Shown: positions 8,525 to 17,552 of the stretch, in pieces
Layout: the number at the start of each line of letters is the position of its first letter
How positions within the stretch are numbered: the stretch's first letter is position 1
DNA from: CADEEX01 sp964577955
Lineage (GTDB): Bacteria; Acidobacteriota; Vicinamibacteria; Vicinamibacterales; CAVVIG01
Assembly (NCBI GenBank): GCA_964577955.1
Contig: CAZOAZ010000003.1
Coordinates: 182,247-246,246, forward strand
Direction: 5' to 3'
DNA length: 64,000 bases
Translations under genes and position numbers: made by a program
The notes under the pieces: model-generated
The model's database searches: none
What the model was told of the DNA's origin: nothing
What the model saw: the letters and a program-made list of their open reading frames with translations, nothing else

Positions 8525-9352
8525 TCAGTCCATCTTCTGACAGGTTGGACACCAGTACGTCAACCGCGCCTCCGGCGGTGACTGGGTTGACTCGACGGGG
8601 ACTCCGCAGCGCCGGCACGGCTTCCCGGCGCGGCCGTAGACCCAGAGCTTCTCGTTCGGGTTCAGGCTGCCTGTCGTTCGGCGCCCCCTCGCCGGACTGA
8701 GCGTGCCCGAGCGCGGCAGGGTGCTCATCTTCATGACTCGCAGCGCGTCGTCAAGGAGACGATCCAGATCCTGGTCGCTCAGATCGCGAACGAGACGGAG
8801 CGGATGGAGTCCGGCAAGAAACAGCACCTCTGACTTGAAGACATTGCCGATGCCGGCGACGGCGCGCTGATTGAGCAGCGCGCGCTCGATTGTCTCATCA
8901 GCCAGGGTGCGCAACCGCCGGATCGCCTCGTTGCGCTCGAAGTCCGGCTGCGCGAGATCGGGTCCGAGCGCCTGGAGGTGCGGATGCCGGAACAACTCGG
9001 CGCCGGTCAGAAATTCAGCGACCGGCACGTTGAATCCGACTGCGACATAGCGATCCGTGCCGAGCACGATCCGCATGTCACGCGCGGACGCCTGCCAGCG
9101 TTCACCCGGTTTGTAGATGTGCCAGCTGCCGTGCATCCGCATGTGCGTATGCAGTGTGAGGTCACCGGTAAGGTGCATCAGCAGGTGTTTCCCGCGTGCC
9201 GCGACGCGTTCGATCGTCCGGCCGGTCACCGGGCGATCGTGGTGCACGCGCATCAGCGCCGGGTAGACCGACTCGAACGCCGTGATGATGCGGCCGGCGA
9301 GCGCGCGCTGCAGCGTCTCGGCGGTGCGGAAAATCGTGTCGCCTTCAGGCAC
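8525..9352 (-). CDS. nei: Fpg/Nei-family DNA glycosylase (Nei2-like)
   Basis: 275 residues from GTG at 9352, giving the obligatory N-terminus (M)PEGDTI. Pro2 is the Schiff-base nucleophile and Glu3 the catalytic acid of this family; the 'PEGDT' form fits the endonuclease VIII/Nei2 branch rather than Fpg. The helix-two-turn-helix region (LLNQRAVAGIGNVFKSEVLF) and a C-terminal zinc finger (C-x2-C at CRRC and CPTC) are complete. It excises oxidised bases and nicks abasic sites. It starts 4 nt after the lhr stop, so the two are translationally close; the same lhr-nei neighbourhood exists in mycobacteria. Confidence 0.92.
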   Translation of the reverse strand: MPEGDTIFRTAETLQRALAGRIITAFESVYPALMRVHHDRPVTGRTIERVAARGKHLLMHLTGDLTLHTHMRMHGSWHIYKPGERWQASARDMRIVLGTDRYVAVGFNVPVAEFLTGAELFRHPHLQALGPDLAQPDFERNEAIRRLRTLADETIERALLNQRAVAGIGNVFKSEVLFLAGLHPLRLVRDLSDQDLDRLLDDALRVMKMSTLPRSGTLSPARGRRTTGSLNPNEKLWVYGRAGKPCRRCGVPVESTQSPPEARLTYWCPTCQKMD

Positions 9353-9356
9353 AGGA

Positions 9357-12300
9357 TCAGACCGGCGGTCTCGGGAACGTTGGCTGCAGGCCCATGGCAC
9401 CGGCGATGAAACCGGCGGCGATCAGGAACGCGCTCAGCGGATGGCTCGTCGCAGGTTGACCGTTGATGTCCTCGAGCAGCATGCCGCGCCGTGCCTCGCC
9501 ACCCGAACGGGCGCGGGCAATCAGCACGCTGCTCAGGGCCCGGGCCACGCGGCTTCTCCGCGGTTCGTCCTCCGGCAGCCAGGCAAGGAGCGCACGGTCG
9601 CCACGCGGCAGAAAACCGGCGAGCGCGCCGTCGACGATGACCACGGTGGCGCCGACGCTGCGCGTGGCGCCTCGTTCCGCTTCGCCGGTCTTTCCGGGCA
9701 GCGGAGGAAACGGGAGCGTGGTGCCGTAAGGATTGGCGGGATCGGTTGCCGCCAGTGTCACCACCTCGGGCTCTTCGTCGCTGGTTTCGCGCGTGGAGCG
9801 CAGGAGATCCAAGGCCCCCGGCAGGGCAAACTGTGTGGCCCCGAGTCCCGCGACGAAGTAGCCGCGGCGGATTCGCCCGGCATCTTCCATGGCTTTGAGG
9901 ATTGGGTAGACGGCGCCAAAACCGCCGTTCACGTTTTCGGCGCGCACCGACTCGCGCGTCAGCACGCCGTGACGTGACAGGAGCTGCTGCACGAAGGCAG
10001 TGGCCCAGGCCGTCGTCTCTTTGGCGGAAGGGCGCTTCGACGACGCGCTCTCGCCTCGTCCTGCGACCAGCGACCAGCGCCCTTCGGCGCTGGCCGGCAC
10101 GAGCCGCCGCGATCGAAACACGGCCGGGAGATTCGCCCGCTCGCGCTTTCGCGAGGCGAGACGGACGTGCGTGAACTCACGGAGCGCGTGCGCGGTGTCG
10201 TTCGTGACGACCCCCTGCCAGACCAGATTCCAGAGAGCGTCGACGGTTTCCGCGGGGTATCCGCCGCCGGCCGCCTGGTGCAGGTCCGCGAAGAACGACG
10301 CGCCGCGCGCTCTGAGGTGATCGATGAGCGCGCGCTCGCGCGCCGACCATGCCGCCGCGTCGATCTCGATCCGCGGCAGGAGACGAACCGCATGATCGGC
10401 AAGGTACAGCGCGACTCGACCATCCCGGTCGCCGAGCGGTTCCAGTCCGACCCAGATGACTTCGCCGGCCGCCATCACCGCGTCGAGCCCGGCGGGATCG
10501 TAGGCATCGAGGCGAGCTGAGAGGATTTCGCGTTCGAGGATTGAGGCAGCGAGCGGTGCCCCCTGCAATTGCTCGACGATGTCCAGCAGTGCGTCGACGC
10601 CGACGCGGCGCCTCACCGCGCCTTGCCAGTTGGTCGCGAACCGGGCCAGCGCTGACTGCTCGACCGGTTCGACTTCGCGGCGCAGACGCGCCAGCGAGCG
10701 CCGCCGGATCATGCGGAGGACGTCCGCATCGGTCCACTCGCGTTCACTGCCGCCCGGGCGGAACTCGCCCTCCAGTAGACGTCCTTCTTCAGTGAGGCGG
10801 ACGAGCACCGCGGTCGCCACTTCCTGTGACAGACCATAGCGGACCGCGAGCGTCGCGGCCGGGAACGGTGCATGGGTCCGGGCGAAGCGCTTGGCCAGAT
10901 CACCGAGCGGATCGGCGACCGGCGCCAGCAGCGCGGCAGGGAGACCGGGCGGCAGCGGCGTCCCCAGCCCGTCGCGATAGCGAGCGGCGTCTTCAACCGC
11001 GATGAACCGCGTCTGGTCGTAGACACGGACGGCGAGCACCCGCCGCGCCGCCACGAGTTCGTCGAGAGCGGTCGCGGCCAGCTCCGGTGCCGCCATGCGC
11101 GTCGCCACTTCCTCGGCCGTGAGGTCGCCGAGCGAAATCAGCGCGTCGTGAAGTGCGTCGCGGTGCTTGATCCGATAGGAGCCGTCCAAACGCTGCAGCT
11201 GACGTTCGACGGCGTCCAGCGATTCAGCGTCGAGCAGTTCGCGGAGCTCCGCATCGCCCAGCAGCTCGCGCAGCTGCGACTGATCGACGGCCAGCGCCTG
11301 GGCGCGGCGTTCGGCGAGCGGCGCGTCGCCGTCATAGAGAAAGCTGGCCACGTAGGTAAAGAGCAGCGACGCGGCAAACGGCGACGGTTTCTCCGAATTG
11401 ACGACGACCTGCCGGATCTTGCGGCTGCGGATCCCCGCGAGCGTCTGCACCAGCGCGGGGATGTCGAAGAAGTCGCGCAGGCACTCCCGATAGGTTTCGA
11501 GCAGCACCGGAAATGATCCGAAGCGGGAGGCGACGGCCAACAGATCAGCGGCGCGCTTGCGCTGCTGCCACAGCGGCGCGCGGAGTCCGGGACGCCGTTT
11601 CGGCAACAGCAGCGAGCGGCCGGCGTTTTCGCGGAACTTTCCGGCAAAGAGCGCGGTCGATCCGAGCTGGCGGACGACCAGCGCCTGAACCTCGTCGGGC
11701 TCCGGGAGGAGCAACTGCGGATCGGGCGGCTCGTCGACGTCCGGGAACCGCACGACAAACCCGTCGTCTCCCCACAAGGTCTCGACGTCGATCCCGCGTT
11801 CCTCACGGATCTTGGCTGCGGCCGCCATCGCCCATGGCGCGTGGACGCGGCCGCCGCGGGGCGACAGCACGCAGACCCGCCAGTCGCCGAGTTCGTCACG
11901 GACGCGTTCGATGACGATCGTCGACACATCCGGCAGGGCGCCGGTGGCCGCCGTTTGGTCGCGGAGGTATTGCAGGAGATTGTCGGCGGCGCGGGCGTCG
12001 AGGTCATGCAAGCGGGTGAGCTGGTCGATCGCCGCGGCCGCCGGCATCCGCATCAGATCGCGCATCAGCGTGCCGATCGCCAGCCCGAGTTCGAGCGGCC
12101 GGCCGGCGCGATCGCCCCGCCAGAACGGCGTCTTCCCCGGCTCGCCGGGCGCCGGCGACACCAGGACCCGATCGTGGGTGATTTCTTCGATCCGCCAGGT
12201 TGACGCGCCGAGCACGAAGGTCTCGCCGGGCGAGCTCTCGAACACCATTTCTTCGTCGAGTTCGCCGACCCGCGCGGACCCGGGCGGGGCGCCGATGAGA

Positions 12301-14048
12301 AAGACGCCGTAGAGGCCGCGGTCGGGAATCGTCCCGCCATTGGCGATCGCGACACGTTTGGCCCCCTCGCGGGCCGTCACCGTGCCCGCCGTGCGATCCC
12401 ACGTGATCCGCGGGCGCAGTTCGGCGAATTCGTCCGAGGGATAACGGCCGGAGAGCATGTCGAGCACGCCGTCGAAGACCGCGCGGCTCAGTTCGGCGCA
12501 CGGCGCAGCGCCGCGAATGGCCGCAAACAGATCGTCGACGCGCCACTGATCCATGGCCGTCATCGCGACGATCTGCTGGGCGACGACATCGAGGGGGTTG
12601 CGCGGGTACCGCGTGGCTTCGACCGCGCCGTCGTGCATCGCCCGGGCCACCGCCGCGCAGGCGACCAGATCGCCGCGGAACTTCGGAAAGATCACGCCCT
12701 CGCTGACCGCGCCGATGGAGTGGCCGCTTCGCCCGATGCGCTGGAGGCCGCTGGCCACGCTTGGCGGCGCTTCGATCTGAATCACGAGGTCGATCGCGCC
12801 CATGTCGATGCCGAGCTCAAGCGACGAGGTCGCGACCAGGGCCCGGAGCGTGCCCGCCTTCAGACGGTCCTCGATCTCCACGCGCTGTTCCCGGGCCAGC
12901 GACCCATGATGCGAACGCACGAGGATCTCGCCGGCCAGTTCGTTCAGCGCGCCGGCGAGCCGCTCGGCGAGCCTCCGGCTGTTGACGAAGAGCAGCGTCG
13001 AACGGTGCGCGCGAATCAGTTCCAGCAGCCGCGGATGGATCGCCGACCAGATCGATGGCCGCGTGTCGCCCATCGACGCGGGGCCGCTGGGAATGTCGTC
13101 TCTCGACTGCGCTCGAGACGACCCTGGGCTTGCAGAAGGGTCGTCCGCAGTGGTCAAACGTGCCATGTCTTCGACCGGCACTTCGATCCGCAGCGCCAGC
13201 GCGCGTTTCGCGCCGGCATCGACGACGGTGACGGGCCGGTAGCGCACGGGCCCGCCGGGGGCCGCGAATTCCTCGCTGATGGCGCCGGCGCTCTGATTCG
13301 CGACGAGGGCGGCGGTCGCGGCGCGGCTTCGTGACCGTGCCTTCGCCGGCGCGGCGGGACGTCCCGCGGCGGATTGCACCGTCCCGCCGAGAAACCGCGC
13401 CACCTCGTCGAGCGGCCGCTGTGTCGCCGACAGGCCGATCCGCTGCGGCGGCCGCGCGCATCGCGCCGTCAGCCGTTCCAGCGACAGCGCGAGATGCGCG
13501 CCGCGTTTGGTCGGCACGAGCGCGTGGATCTCGTCGATGATGATCGTGTCGACCGCGCGAAGCGCGTCACGCGCGTTCGAGGTCAGGAGCAAATAGAGCG
13601 ACTCCGGCGTCGTGATCAGAATGTCGGCGGGTTCGCGCTGGAAACGGACGCGCTCGCGGGCCGGCGTGTCGCCGCTGCGGATCGCGATCGTTGGCGACGT
13701 GAACGAGTCGCCGCCGGTCTCGGCGGCGCGGGCGATGCCGGCAAGTGGCGCCCGGAGATTGCGTTCGACGTCGAGCGCCAGCGCCTTGAGCGGGGAGACG
13801 TAGAGCACGCGGCAGCGCTGCTTCTTGTCCGGAACCGGCGAAAACATCAGCCGGTCGAGGCACCACAGAAATGCGGTGAGCGTCTTGCCGCTGCCGGTCG
13901 GCGCGAGGATCAGCGTCGACTGTCCGGCGGCGATCGCCGGCCAGCCCAGCGCCTGCGCCTGCGTTGGCGCGACGAACGACGCCTCGAACCACCGCCGGAC
14001 GGCGGGATGGAAGGGCGCCAGCGGCTCAGAATTTTCGCGAGCACCCAT
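9357..14048 (-). CDS. lhr: Lhr-type large helicase-related protein
   Basis: 1563 residues, the length of full-size Lhr proteins (about 1500-1540). An SF2 helicase core sits at the N-terminus: Q motif PTQAQALGWPAI, Walker A APTGSGKT (49-56), IIIDEIHAL, then LSATQRPL, LVATSSLELGIDMG and QRIGRSGHS. A winged-helix region and the long C-terminal domain typical of Lhr follow. It is an ATP-dependent 3'-5' DNA translocase linked to repair. A short insert near residues 300-320 is encoded by a palindromic repeat (13095-13122). Its promoter must lie in the repeat-rich 14049-14187 spacer. Confidence 0.95.
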   Translation of the reverse strand: MGARENSEPLAPFHPAVRRWFEASFVAPTQAQALGWPAIAAGQSTLILAPTGSGKTLTAFLWCLDRLMFSPVPDKKQRCRVLYVSPLKALALDVERNLRAPLAGIARAAETGGDSFTSPTIAIRSGDTPARERVRFQREPADILITTPESLYLLLTSNARDALRAVDTIIIDEIHALVPTKRGAHLALSLERLTARCARPPQRIGLSATQRPLDEVARFLGGTVQSAAGRPAAPAKARSRSRAATAALVANQSAGAISEEFAAPGGPVRYRPVTVVDAGAKRALALRIEVPVEDMARLTTADDPSASPGSSRAQSRDDIPSGPASMGDTRPSIWSAIHPRLLELIRAHRSTLLFVNSRRLAERLAGALNELAGEILVRSHHGSLAREQRVEIEDRLKAGTLRALVATSSLELGIDMGAIDLVIQIEAPPSVASGLQRIGRSGHSIGAVSEGVIFPKFRGDLVACAAVARAMHDGAVEATRYPRNPLDVVAQQIVAMTAMDQWRVDDLFAAIRGAAPCAELSRAVFDGVLDMLSGRYPSDEFAELRPRITWDRTAGTVTAREGAKRVAIANGGTIPDRGLYGVFLIGAPPGSARVGELDEEMVFESSPGETFVLGASTWRIEEITHDRVLVSPAPGEPGKTPFWRGDRAGRPLELGLAIGTLMRDLMRMPAAAAIDQLTRLHDLDARAADNLLQYLRDQTAATGALPDVSTIVIERVRDELGDWRVCVLSPRGGRVHAPWAMAAAAKIREERGIDVETLWGDDGFVVRFPDVDEPPDPQLLLPEPDEVQALVVRQLGSTALFAGKFRENAGRSLLLPKRRPGLRAPLWQQRKRAADLLAVASRFGSFPVLLETYRECLRDFFDIPALVQTLAGIRSRKIRQVVVNSEKPSPFAASLLFTYVASFLYDGDAPLAERRAQALAVDQSQLRELLGDAELRELLDAESLDAVERQLQRLDGSYRIKHRDALHDALISLGDLTAEEVATRMAAPELAATALDELVAARRVLAVRVYDQTRFIAVEDAARYRDGLGTPLPPGLPAALLAPVADPLGDLAKRFARTHAPFPAATLAVRYGLSQEVATAVLVRLTEEGRLLEGEFRPGGSEREWTDADVLRMIRRRSLARLRREVEPVEQSALARFATNWQGAVRRRVGVDALLDIVEQLQGAPLAASILEREILSARLDAYDPAGLDAVMAAGEVIWVGLEPLGDRDGRVALYLADHAVRLLPRIEIDAAAWSARERALIDHLRARGASFFADLHQAAGGGYPAETVDALWNLVWQGVVTNDTAHALREFTHVRLASRKRERANLPAVFRSRRLVPASAEGRWSLVAGRGESASSKRPSAKETTAWATAFVQQLLSRHGVLTRESVRAENVNGGFGAVYPILKAMEDAGRIRRGYFVAGLGATQFALPGALDLLRSTRETSDEEPEVVTLAATDPANPYGTTLPFPPLPGKTGEAERGATRSVGATVVIVDGALAGFLPRGDRALLAWLPEDEPRRSRVARALSSVLIARARSGGEARRGMLLEDINGQPATSHPLSAFLIAAGFIAGAMGLQPTFPRPPV
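13095..13122. repeat. Palindromic repeat inserted in frame within lhr
   Basis: A 28-nt near-perfect palindrome (GTCGTCTCTCGA ... TCGAGACGAC) lies inside lhr between helicase motifs. In the lhr frame it encodes SSRAQSRDD; on the plus strand it would read SLDCARDD, a peptide I recognise as a frequent translation of dispersed intergenic repeats. It probably inserted into a tolerant linker. Confidence 0.6.
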
Positions 14049-14059
14049 CCGCCCATCTT

Positions 14060-14113
14060 AGAACCTCTCGAACCCATCGAACCTTTCGAACTTTTTGAAC
14101 CCTGAAGAACCTA
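14060..14113. repeat. Degenerate 9-nt tandem array (CGAACCNNT)
   Basis: GAAC(C/T) starts at 14061, 14070, 14079, 14088, 14097 and 14107, a period of 9 with one 10. It occupies the spacer between the divergent lhr and small coiled-coil genes. It is the only array in the window that does not have a 7-nt period. Confidence 0.75.
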
Positions 14114-14117
14114 TAAT
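14112..14117 (+). promoter_or_regulatory. Candidate -10 box (TATAAT)
   Basis: A perfect TATAAT immediately follows the 9-nt array and would start a transcript near 14124 for the coiled-coil/SagB gene pair. No good -35 is found at 16-18 bp, because that region is array sequence. Confidence 0.35.
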
Positions 14118-14133
14118 GTCTGGCACTCTTTTT

Positions 14134-14160
14134 TGGACAGGCTGACGCCTGTTCCCACCG
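14134..14160 (-). repeat. REP-like 27-nt palindrome, reverse orientation
   Basis: Core GACAGGCTGACGCCTGTT at 14136-14153, followed by CCCACCG. This is a slightly decayed copy of the dispersed element and lies in the leader of the coiled-coil gene. Confidence 0.65.
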
Positions 14161-14187
14161 CTTTCATTTGGACGGAGCGAAGTCGAC

Positions 14188-14454
14188 ATGGGTGACGCTG
14201 GCGAGGGATTGATCGACGCAGACGCACGAATTCAGGAGCGGATGGAAGAGCTCGAACGCGAGCGCGCGACGACCCGCACGAAAGACAAGGGCAATCCGGA
14301 GCAGGTCCGGGCCATCGAGTCGCTGCGGCTCGCGCGCACGGAACTCGAAGGACAGCTCGGGAACACCACACACGAGCGGCGGCGGGCGCAGATCAAGCAG
14401 GCGCTCGAAGAAGTGGAGCGCCGGATGAAAGAGATGAGTGTCGTCGCCGGATAG
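14188..14454 (+). CDS. Small coiled-coil protein of unknown function
   Basis: 88 residues, almost entirely charged heptad-like helix (IQERMEELERERATT, LRLARTELEGQLG, QIKQALEEVERRMKEM). No signal peptide, membrane segment or known motif is visible. Its 3' end overlaps the SagB-like gene by 17 nt in another frame, so translation is probably coupled. I do not recognise a family; it could be a structural or adaptor protein. Confidence 0.55.
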   Translation: MGDAGEGLIDADARIQERMEELERERATTRTKDKGNPEQVRAIESLRLARTELEGQLGNTTHERRRAQIKQALEEVERRMKEMSVVAG

Positions 14455-16093
14455 CCCCGTTCACCGGTACCACGACGGCACCAAGCACCACTTTCAACGC
14501 TTCGCCCGGTCGCTGGGCTATCTCGACTGGGCGTCGCAACCCCGCCCGTTTCGCAGTTTTCACCACGCGCCGCGCTTTCCGTTGTATCCCGCTCCGGATG
14601 CCGCGCCGGAGCCTTACGCTCCGCGGCCGGCCTCCTATGACGAGCTGTTCGGGTCCAGCCTCGCGCCCGTACCACTGACCGCCGCGGCGATCGGCGATCT
14701 CTTTCGTCACTCGCTGGGCCTGTCGGCCTGGAAGGCCTTCAGTTCGTCGCGCTGGTCGCTGCGCGTGAACCCGTCGAGCGGCAATCTGCACCCGACCGAG
14801 GCCTACATCGTCTGCGGATCGTTCGCGGCGTTTGGCGCGCAGGCCGGCGTCTTTCACTACGCGGCCGAAGTCCACGCGCTCGAACGCCGCGCCGCGATCG
14901 ACGCGGCCGCCTGGGACGGGTGGCGGCGCGACGATGTGGTGCTGATCGCGCTGTCATCGATTCACTGGCGCGAAGCGTGGAAGTACGGCGAGCGGGCGTT
15001 CCGCTACTGTCAGCACGATCTCGGACACGCGATCGCCGCGTTCGGTCTCGCGGCGGCCATGCTCGGCTGGCAGTGCCGGATGCTGCCGCGGTGGTCGCAT
15101 CGGCAGATCGCCGCGCTCATCGGCCTCGACCGGGACGGCGACTTCGCGGAAGCCGAGCGCGAGGATCCAGGCTGTCTGCTGGCGATTGGGCCGCGACTGA
15201 GCGCAGCGGTACTCGACCGCGATCCTGAAGATCTGCTGATCGCCACGGCTTCAGCGGAGTGGACCGGCAACGCGAGTCAATTGAGTGTCGAACACATTCA
15301 ATGGACGTTCATCGACGAGATCGCCGCCGCCACTGAGGACCCGGGACGTGCGCATTCGGACACGACGGCCTTGCCGCCCGGCGCGCCATCGTCACCCCGC
15401 GGCGAGTTGGATGCCCGGCGTCTGATGCTGCAGCGGCGCAGCGCGGTGGCGCTCGACGGCATCTCCCGTCTGTCCGCGCGAGACTTTTTTCAGATCCTCG
15501 AGCGGGTTCTGCCGGCGGCGACGCCGCCGTGGAACGCGTTGTGGTGGACACCGCGGCTGCATCTGCTGCTGTTCGTTCATCGCGTCGACGATGTCGCCCC
15601 TGGGTTGTATGCGTTCGGCCGGACCGCGGAGGGGTTGACTCGGCTTGATGCGGCGCTCGGCGCGACGATGCTGCGCGAGCCGGCGCATGAACGGCTGCCG
15701 CTGGTCCGTCTCGCGCGTGGCGACTGCCGTGCGATGTCGCGGAATCTGAGCTGCGACCAGGAGATTGCCGCCGACGGATTTTTCAGCCTTGGGATGATCG
15801 CGGAGTTCGACGCGGCGATTGACGAAGCCGGGCCGTCGTTCTACCGGCATCTCTTCTGGGAGTCCGGCGTGATTGGCCAGATGCTCTATCTCGAGGCCGA
15901 GGCGAGCGGTGGGCGCGGCACCGGGATCGGCTGCTTCTACGACGATCCGGTGCACGCGGCGTTCGGGCTGCAGGGGCACCAGTTTCAGAGCCTTTATCAC
16001 TTCACGATCGGACGGCCGATCGAGGATCGGCGGCTGACGACGGCGCCCGGGTACGCGTGGGAAACCGTGGACGGACGCGAGGCAATCCGTTAG
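14438..16093 (+). CDS. SagB-type double nitroreductase-fold dehydrogenase
   Basis: 551 residues from GTG at 14438, inside the end of the preceding gene. Two nitroreductase-fold halves are visible. The N-terminal one (about 95-290) carries the FMN-contact motif RVNPSSGNLHPTEAY. The second (about 325-530) contains GFFSLGMIAEFDA, HLFWESGVIGQMLYLEAEA and GTGIGCFYDDPVH. This is the SagB/ThcOx family, FMN oxidoreductases best known for oxidising azolines to azoles in peptide natural products. No YcaO cyclase or precursor-peptide gene is nearby, so a different oxidation role is possible. Confidence 0.82.
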   Translation: MSSPDSPVHRYHDGTKHHFQRFARSLGYLDWASQPRPFRSFHHAPRFPLYPAPDAAPEPYAPRPASYDELFGSSLAPVPLTAAAIGDLFRHSLGLSAWKAFSSSRWSLRVNPSSGNLHPTEAYIVCGSFAAFGAQAGVFHYAAEVHALERRAAIDAAAWDGWRRDDVVLIALSSIHWREAWKYGERAFRYCQHDLGHAIAAFGLAAAMLGWQCRMLPRWSHRQIAALIGLDRDGDFAEAEREDPGCLLAIGPRLSAAVLDRDPEDLLIATASAEWTGNASQLSVEHIQWTFIDEIAAATEDPGRAHSDTTALPPGAPSSPRGELDARRLMLQRRSAVALDGISRLSARDFFQILERVLPAATPPWNALWWTPRLHLLLFVHRVDDVAPGLYAFGRTAEGLTRLDAALGATMLREPAHERLPLVRLARGDCRAMSRNLSCDQEIAADGFFSLGMIAEFDAAIDEAGPSFYRHLFWESGVIGQMLYLEAEASGGRGTGIGCFYDDPVHAAFGLQGHQFQSLYHFTIGRPIEDRRLTTAPGYAWETVDGREAIR

Positions 16094-16103
16094 CATTAGA
16101 GTC

Positions 16104-16129
16104 GAGCTTGAGAAATCGTTCACAAGCTC
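16104..16129. promoter_or_regulatory. Inverted repeat upstream of the nuo operon
   Basis: Perfect 7-nt arms GAGCTTG (16104-16110) and CAAGCTC (16123-16129), 12 nt apart, sit in the 58-bp spacer before nuoA. It could be an operator for the operon or a weak hairpin ending the SagB transcript; no T tract follows. Confidence 0.35.
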
Positions 16130-16151
16130 ATCGCACGGAAGCGATCTCACC

Positions 16152-16541
16152 ATGCAGGGCTGGCTTTCCATCGTCATCATGATCGGGCTCGGCGCCGGGT
16201 TCGCGCTGATTTCGGTCCTGCTGTCGACGGTGCTTGGCCCGAAGAAGCCGACGCCCGAGAAGTCGGCGCCCTACGAGTGCGGCATGCCGCCGGTCGGCGA
16301 TGCGCATGAGCGGCAATCGGTGAAGTTCTATCTCGTCGCGATGATTTTCCTGCTCTTCGACATCGAAGTCGCCTTTCTCTATCCGTGGGCGATGGCGCTG
16401 CGCGATCTGGGCTGGCCTGGATTCGTGCAGGTCGTCTTGTTCATGGCGCTGCTGCTTGCTGGCTACGTGTACGTCTGGCGCAAGGGCGCGCTCGACTGGG
16501 GCAACGAGCCGGCGGCGCCGCGCGCAACGGCAGGAGACTGA
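16152..16541 (+). CDS. nuoA: NADH-quinone oxidoreductase subunit A
   Basis: 129 residues with three membrane helices. The family markers YECGMPPVGDA and LLFDIEVAFLYPW are present; the Glu/Asp of FDIE lie near the quinone-side proton path. It starts at ATG with GGAAG upstream. It is the first gene of a complex I operon and ends one base before the nuoB GTG. Confidence 0.95.
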   Translation: MQGWLSIVIMIGLGAGFALISVLLSTVLGPKKPTPEKSAPYECGMPPVGDAHERQSVKFYLVAMIFLLFDIEVAFLYPWAMALRDLGWPGFVQVVLFMALLLAGYVYVWRKGALDWGNEPAAPRATAGD

Positions 16542-16542
16542 T

Positions 16543-17007
16543 GTGGGCCTCGAATCCGAAATCCCCGTCCTGACGACCACGGTCGAACAGGTTGTGCAGT
16601 GGGCCCGGCGCTCGTCGATCTGGCCGGTCACCTTCGGTCTTGCCTGCTGCGCGATCGAAATGATGGCGATGAGCTGCGGCCGCTACGACATCGCGCGCTT
16701 CGGCGCCGAAGTCTTTCGCGGCAGCCCGCGCCAATCGGACCTGATGATCGTCGCCGGCCGTCTGTCGCGGAAGATGGCGCCCGCGCTGCGGCGCATCTAC
16801 GACCAGATGCCCGAACCCAAGTGGGTGATTTCGATGGGCGCGTGCGCGTCGGTCGGCGGTGTCTTCGACAACTACGCGATTGTGCAGGGCGTCGATCAGG
16901 TCGTGCCGGTCGATGTCTATGTGCCCGGGTGCCCGCCGCGGCCCGAGTCGCTCATCTACGGCATCGTGCAGCTGCAACGGAAGATTGCCGCGCAGAAGCT
17001 CGCGTAA
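16543..17007 (+). CDS. nuoB: NADH-quinone oxidoreductase subunit B
   Basis: 154 residues from GTG at 16543, with GGAG in the end of nuoA as ribosome site. It binds cluster N2, the last Fe-S centre before quinone: the cysteines are in GLACCAIEMM, GACASVGG and YVPGCPPRPE. Peripheral arm, in contact with NuoD and NuoH. Its stop overlaps the nuoC ATG by one base. Confidence 0.96.
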   Translation: MGLESEIPVLTTTVEQVVQWARRSSIWPVTFGLACCAIEMMAMSCGRYDIARFGAEVFRGSPRQSDLMIVAGRLSRKMAPALRRIYDQMPEPKWVISMGACASVGGVFDNYAIVQGVDQVVPVDVYVPGCPPRPESLIYGIVQLQRKIAAQKLA

Positions 17008-17552
17008 TGGAGCCGCCCGCGCTGATCGCGAGACTGCAGGAACTCCTGCCGGACGCCGGGATCGAAGCGGCGCCGTCGATCGACCTCCAGACGACCTGTT
17101 ACGTCTCGAGCGCGCAGCTGCTGGCCGTGCTGGCGGCGCTGCGCGATCGTCCGGAATTTTCCTGCGCGTTTCTGGCTGAATTGACCGCCACCGACTATTG
17201 GCCGCGTGAGCCGCGCTTCGAAGTCACCTATATCGTCGTGTCGATCGAGCATCGCGTCCGGGTTCGGGTCAAGGTCCGCGTCGAGGGCGCGTTGCCGCGT
17301 CTCGCGACGGCAACCGGTCTGTGGCCGGCGGCCAACTGGCTCGAACGTGAAGTGTGGGATCTCTTCGGCATCGAATTCGCCGGCCATCCCGATCTTCGCC
17401 GGCTGTTGATGCCGGAGGACTGGGAGGGGCATCCGCTGCGGAAGGATGCGCCGGTGCAGATCCACCTGAAGCCCGAGACCAGCCAGCCGATGCAGGTCAC
17501 GGCGGAAGAGTTCCGCGCCAACGTCGAAAAGGATCGCCGTGCACGGCAGTGA
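17007..17552 (+). CDS. nuoC: NADH-quinone oxidoreductase subunit C (30-kDa subunit)
   Basis: 181 residues; ATG at 17007 overlaps the nuoB stop (TAATG). The core REVWDLFGIEFAGHPDLRRL is diagnostic for the 30-kDa subunit. It is separate from NuoD here, not fused as in E. coli. It stabilises the quinone-binding module. Its last 14 nt overlap the gmhA start. Confidence 0.95.
   Translation: MEPPALIARLQELLPDAGIEAAPSIDLQTTCYVSSAQLLAVLAALRDRPEFSCAFLAELTATDYWPREPRFEVTYIVVSIEHRVRVRVKVRVEGALPRLATATGLWPAANWLEREVWDLFGIEFAGHPDLRRLLMPEDWEGHPLRKDAPVQIHLKPETSQPMQVTAEEFRANVEKDRRARQ

Noticed and set aside
13374..14105. Plus-strand frame ending in LEP/FEP repeats before the coiled-coil gene
   Set aside because: It is antisense to lhr, and its repeat tail is just the translation of the 9-nt array.
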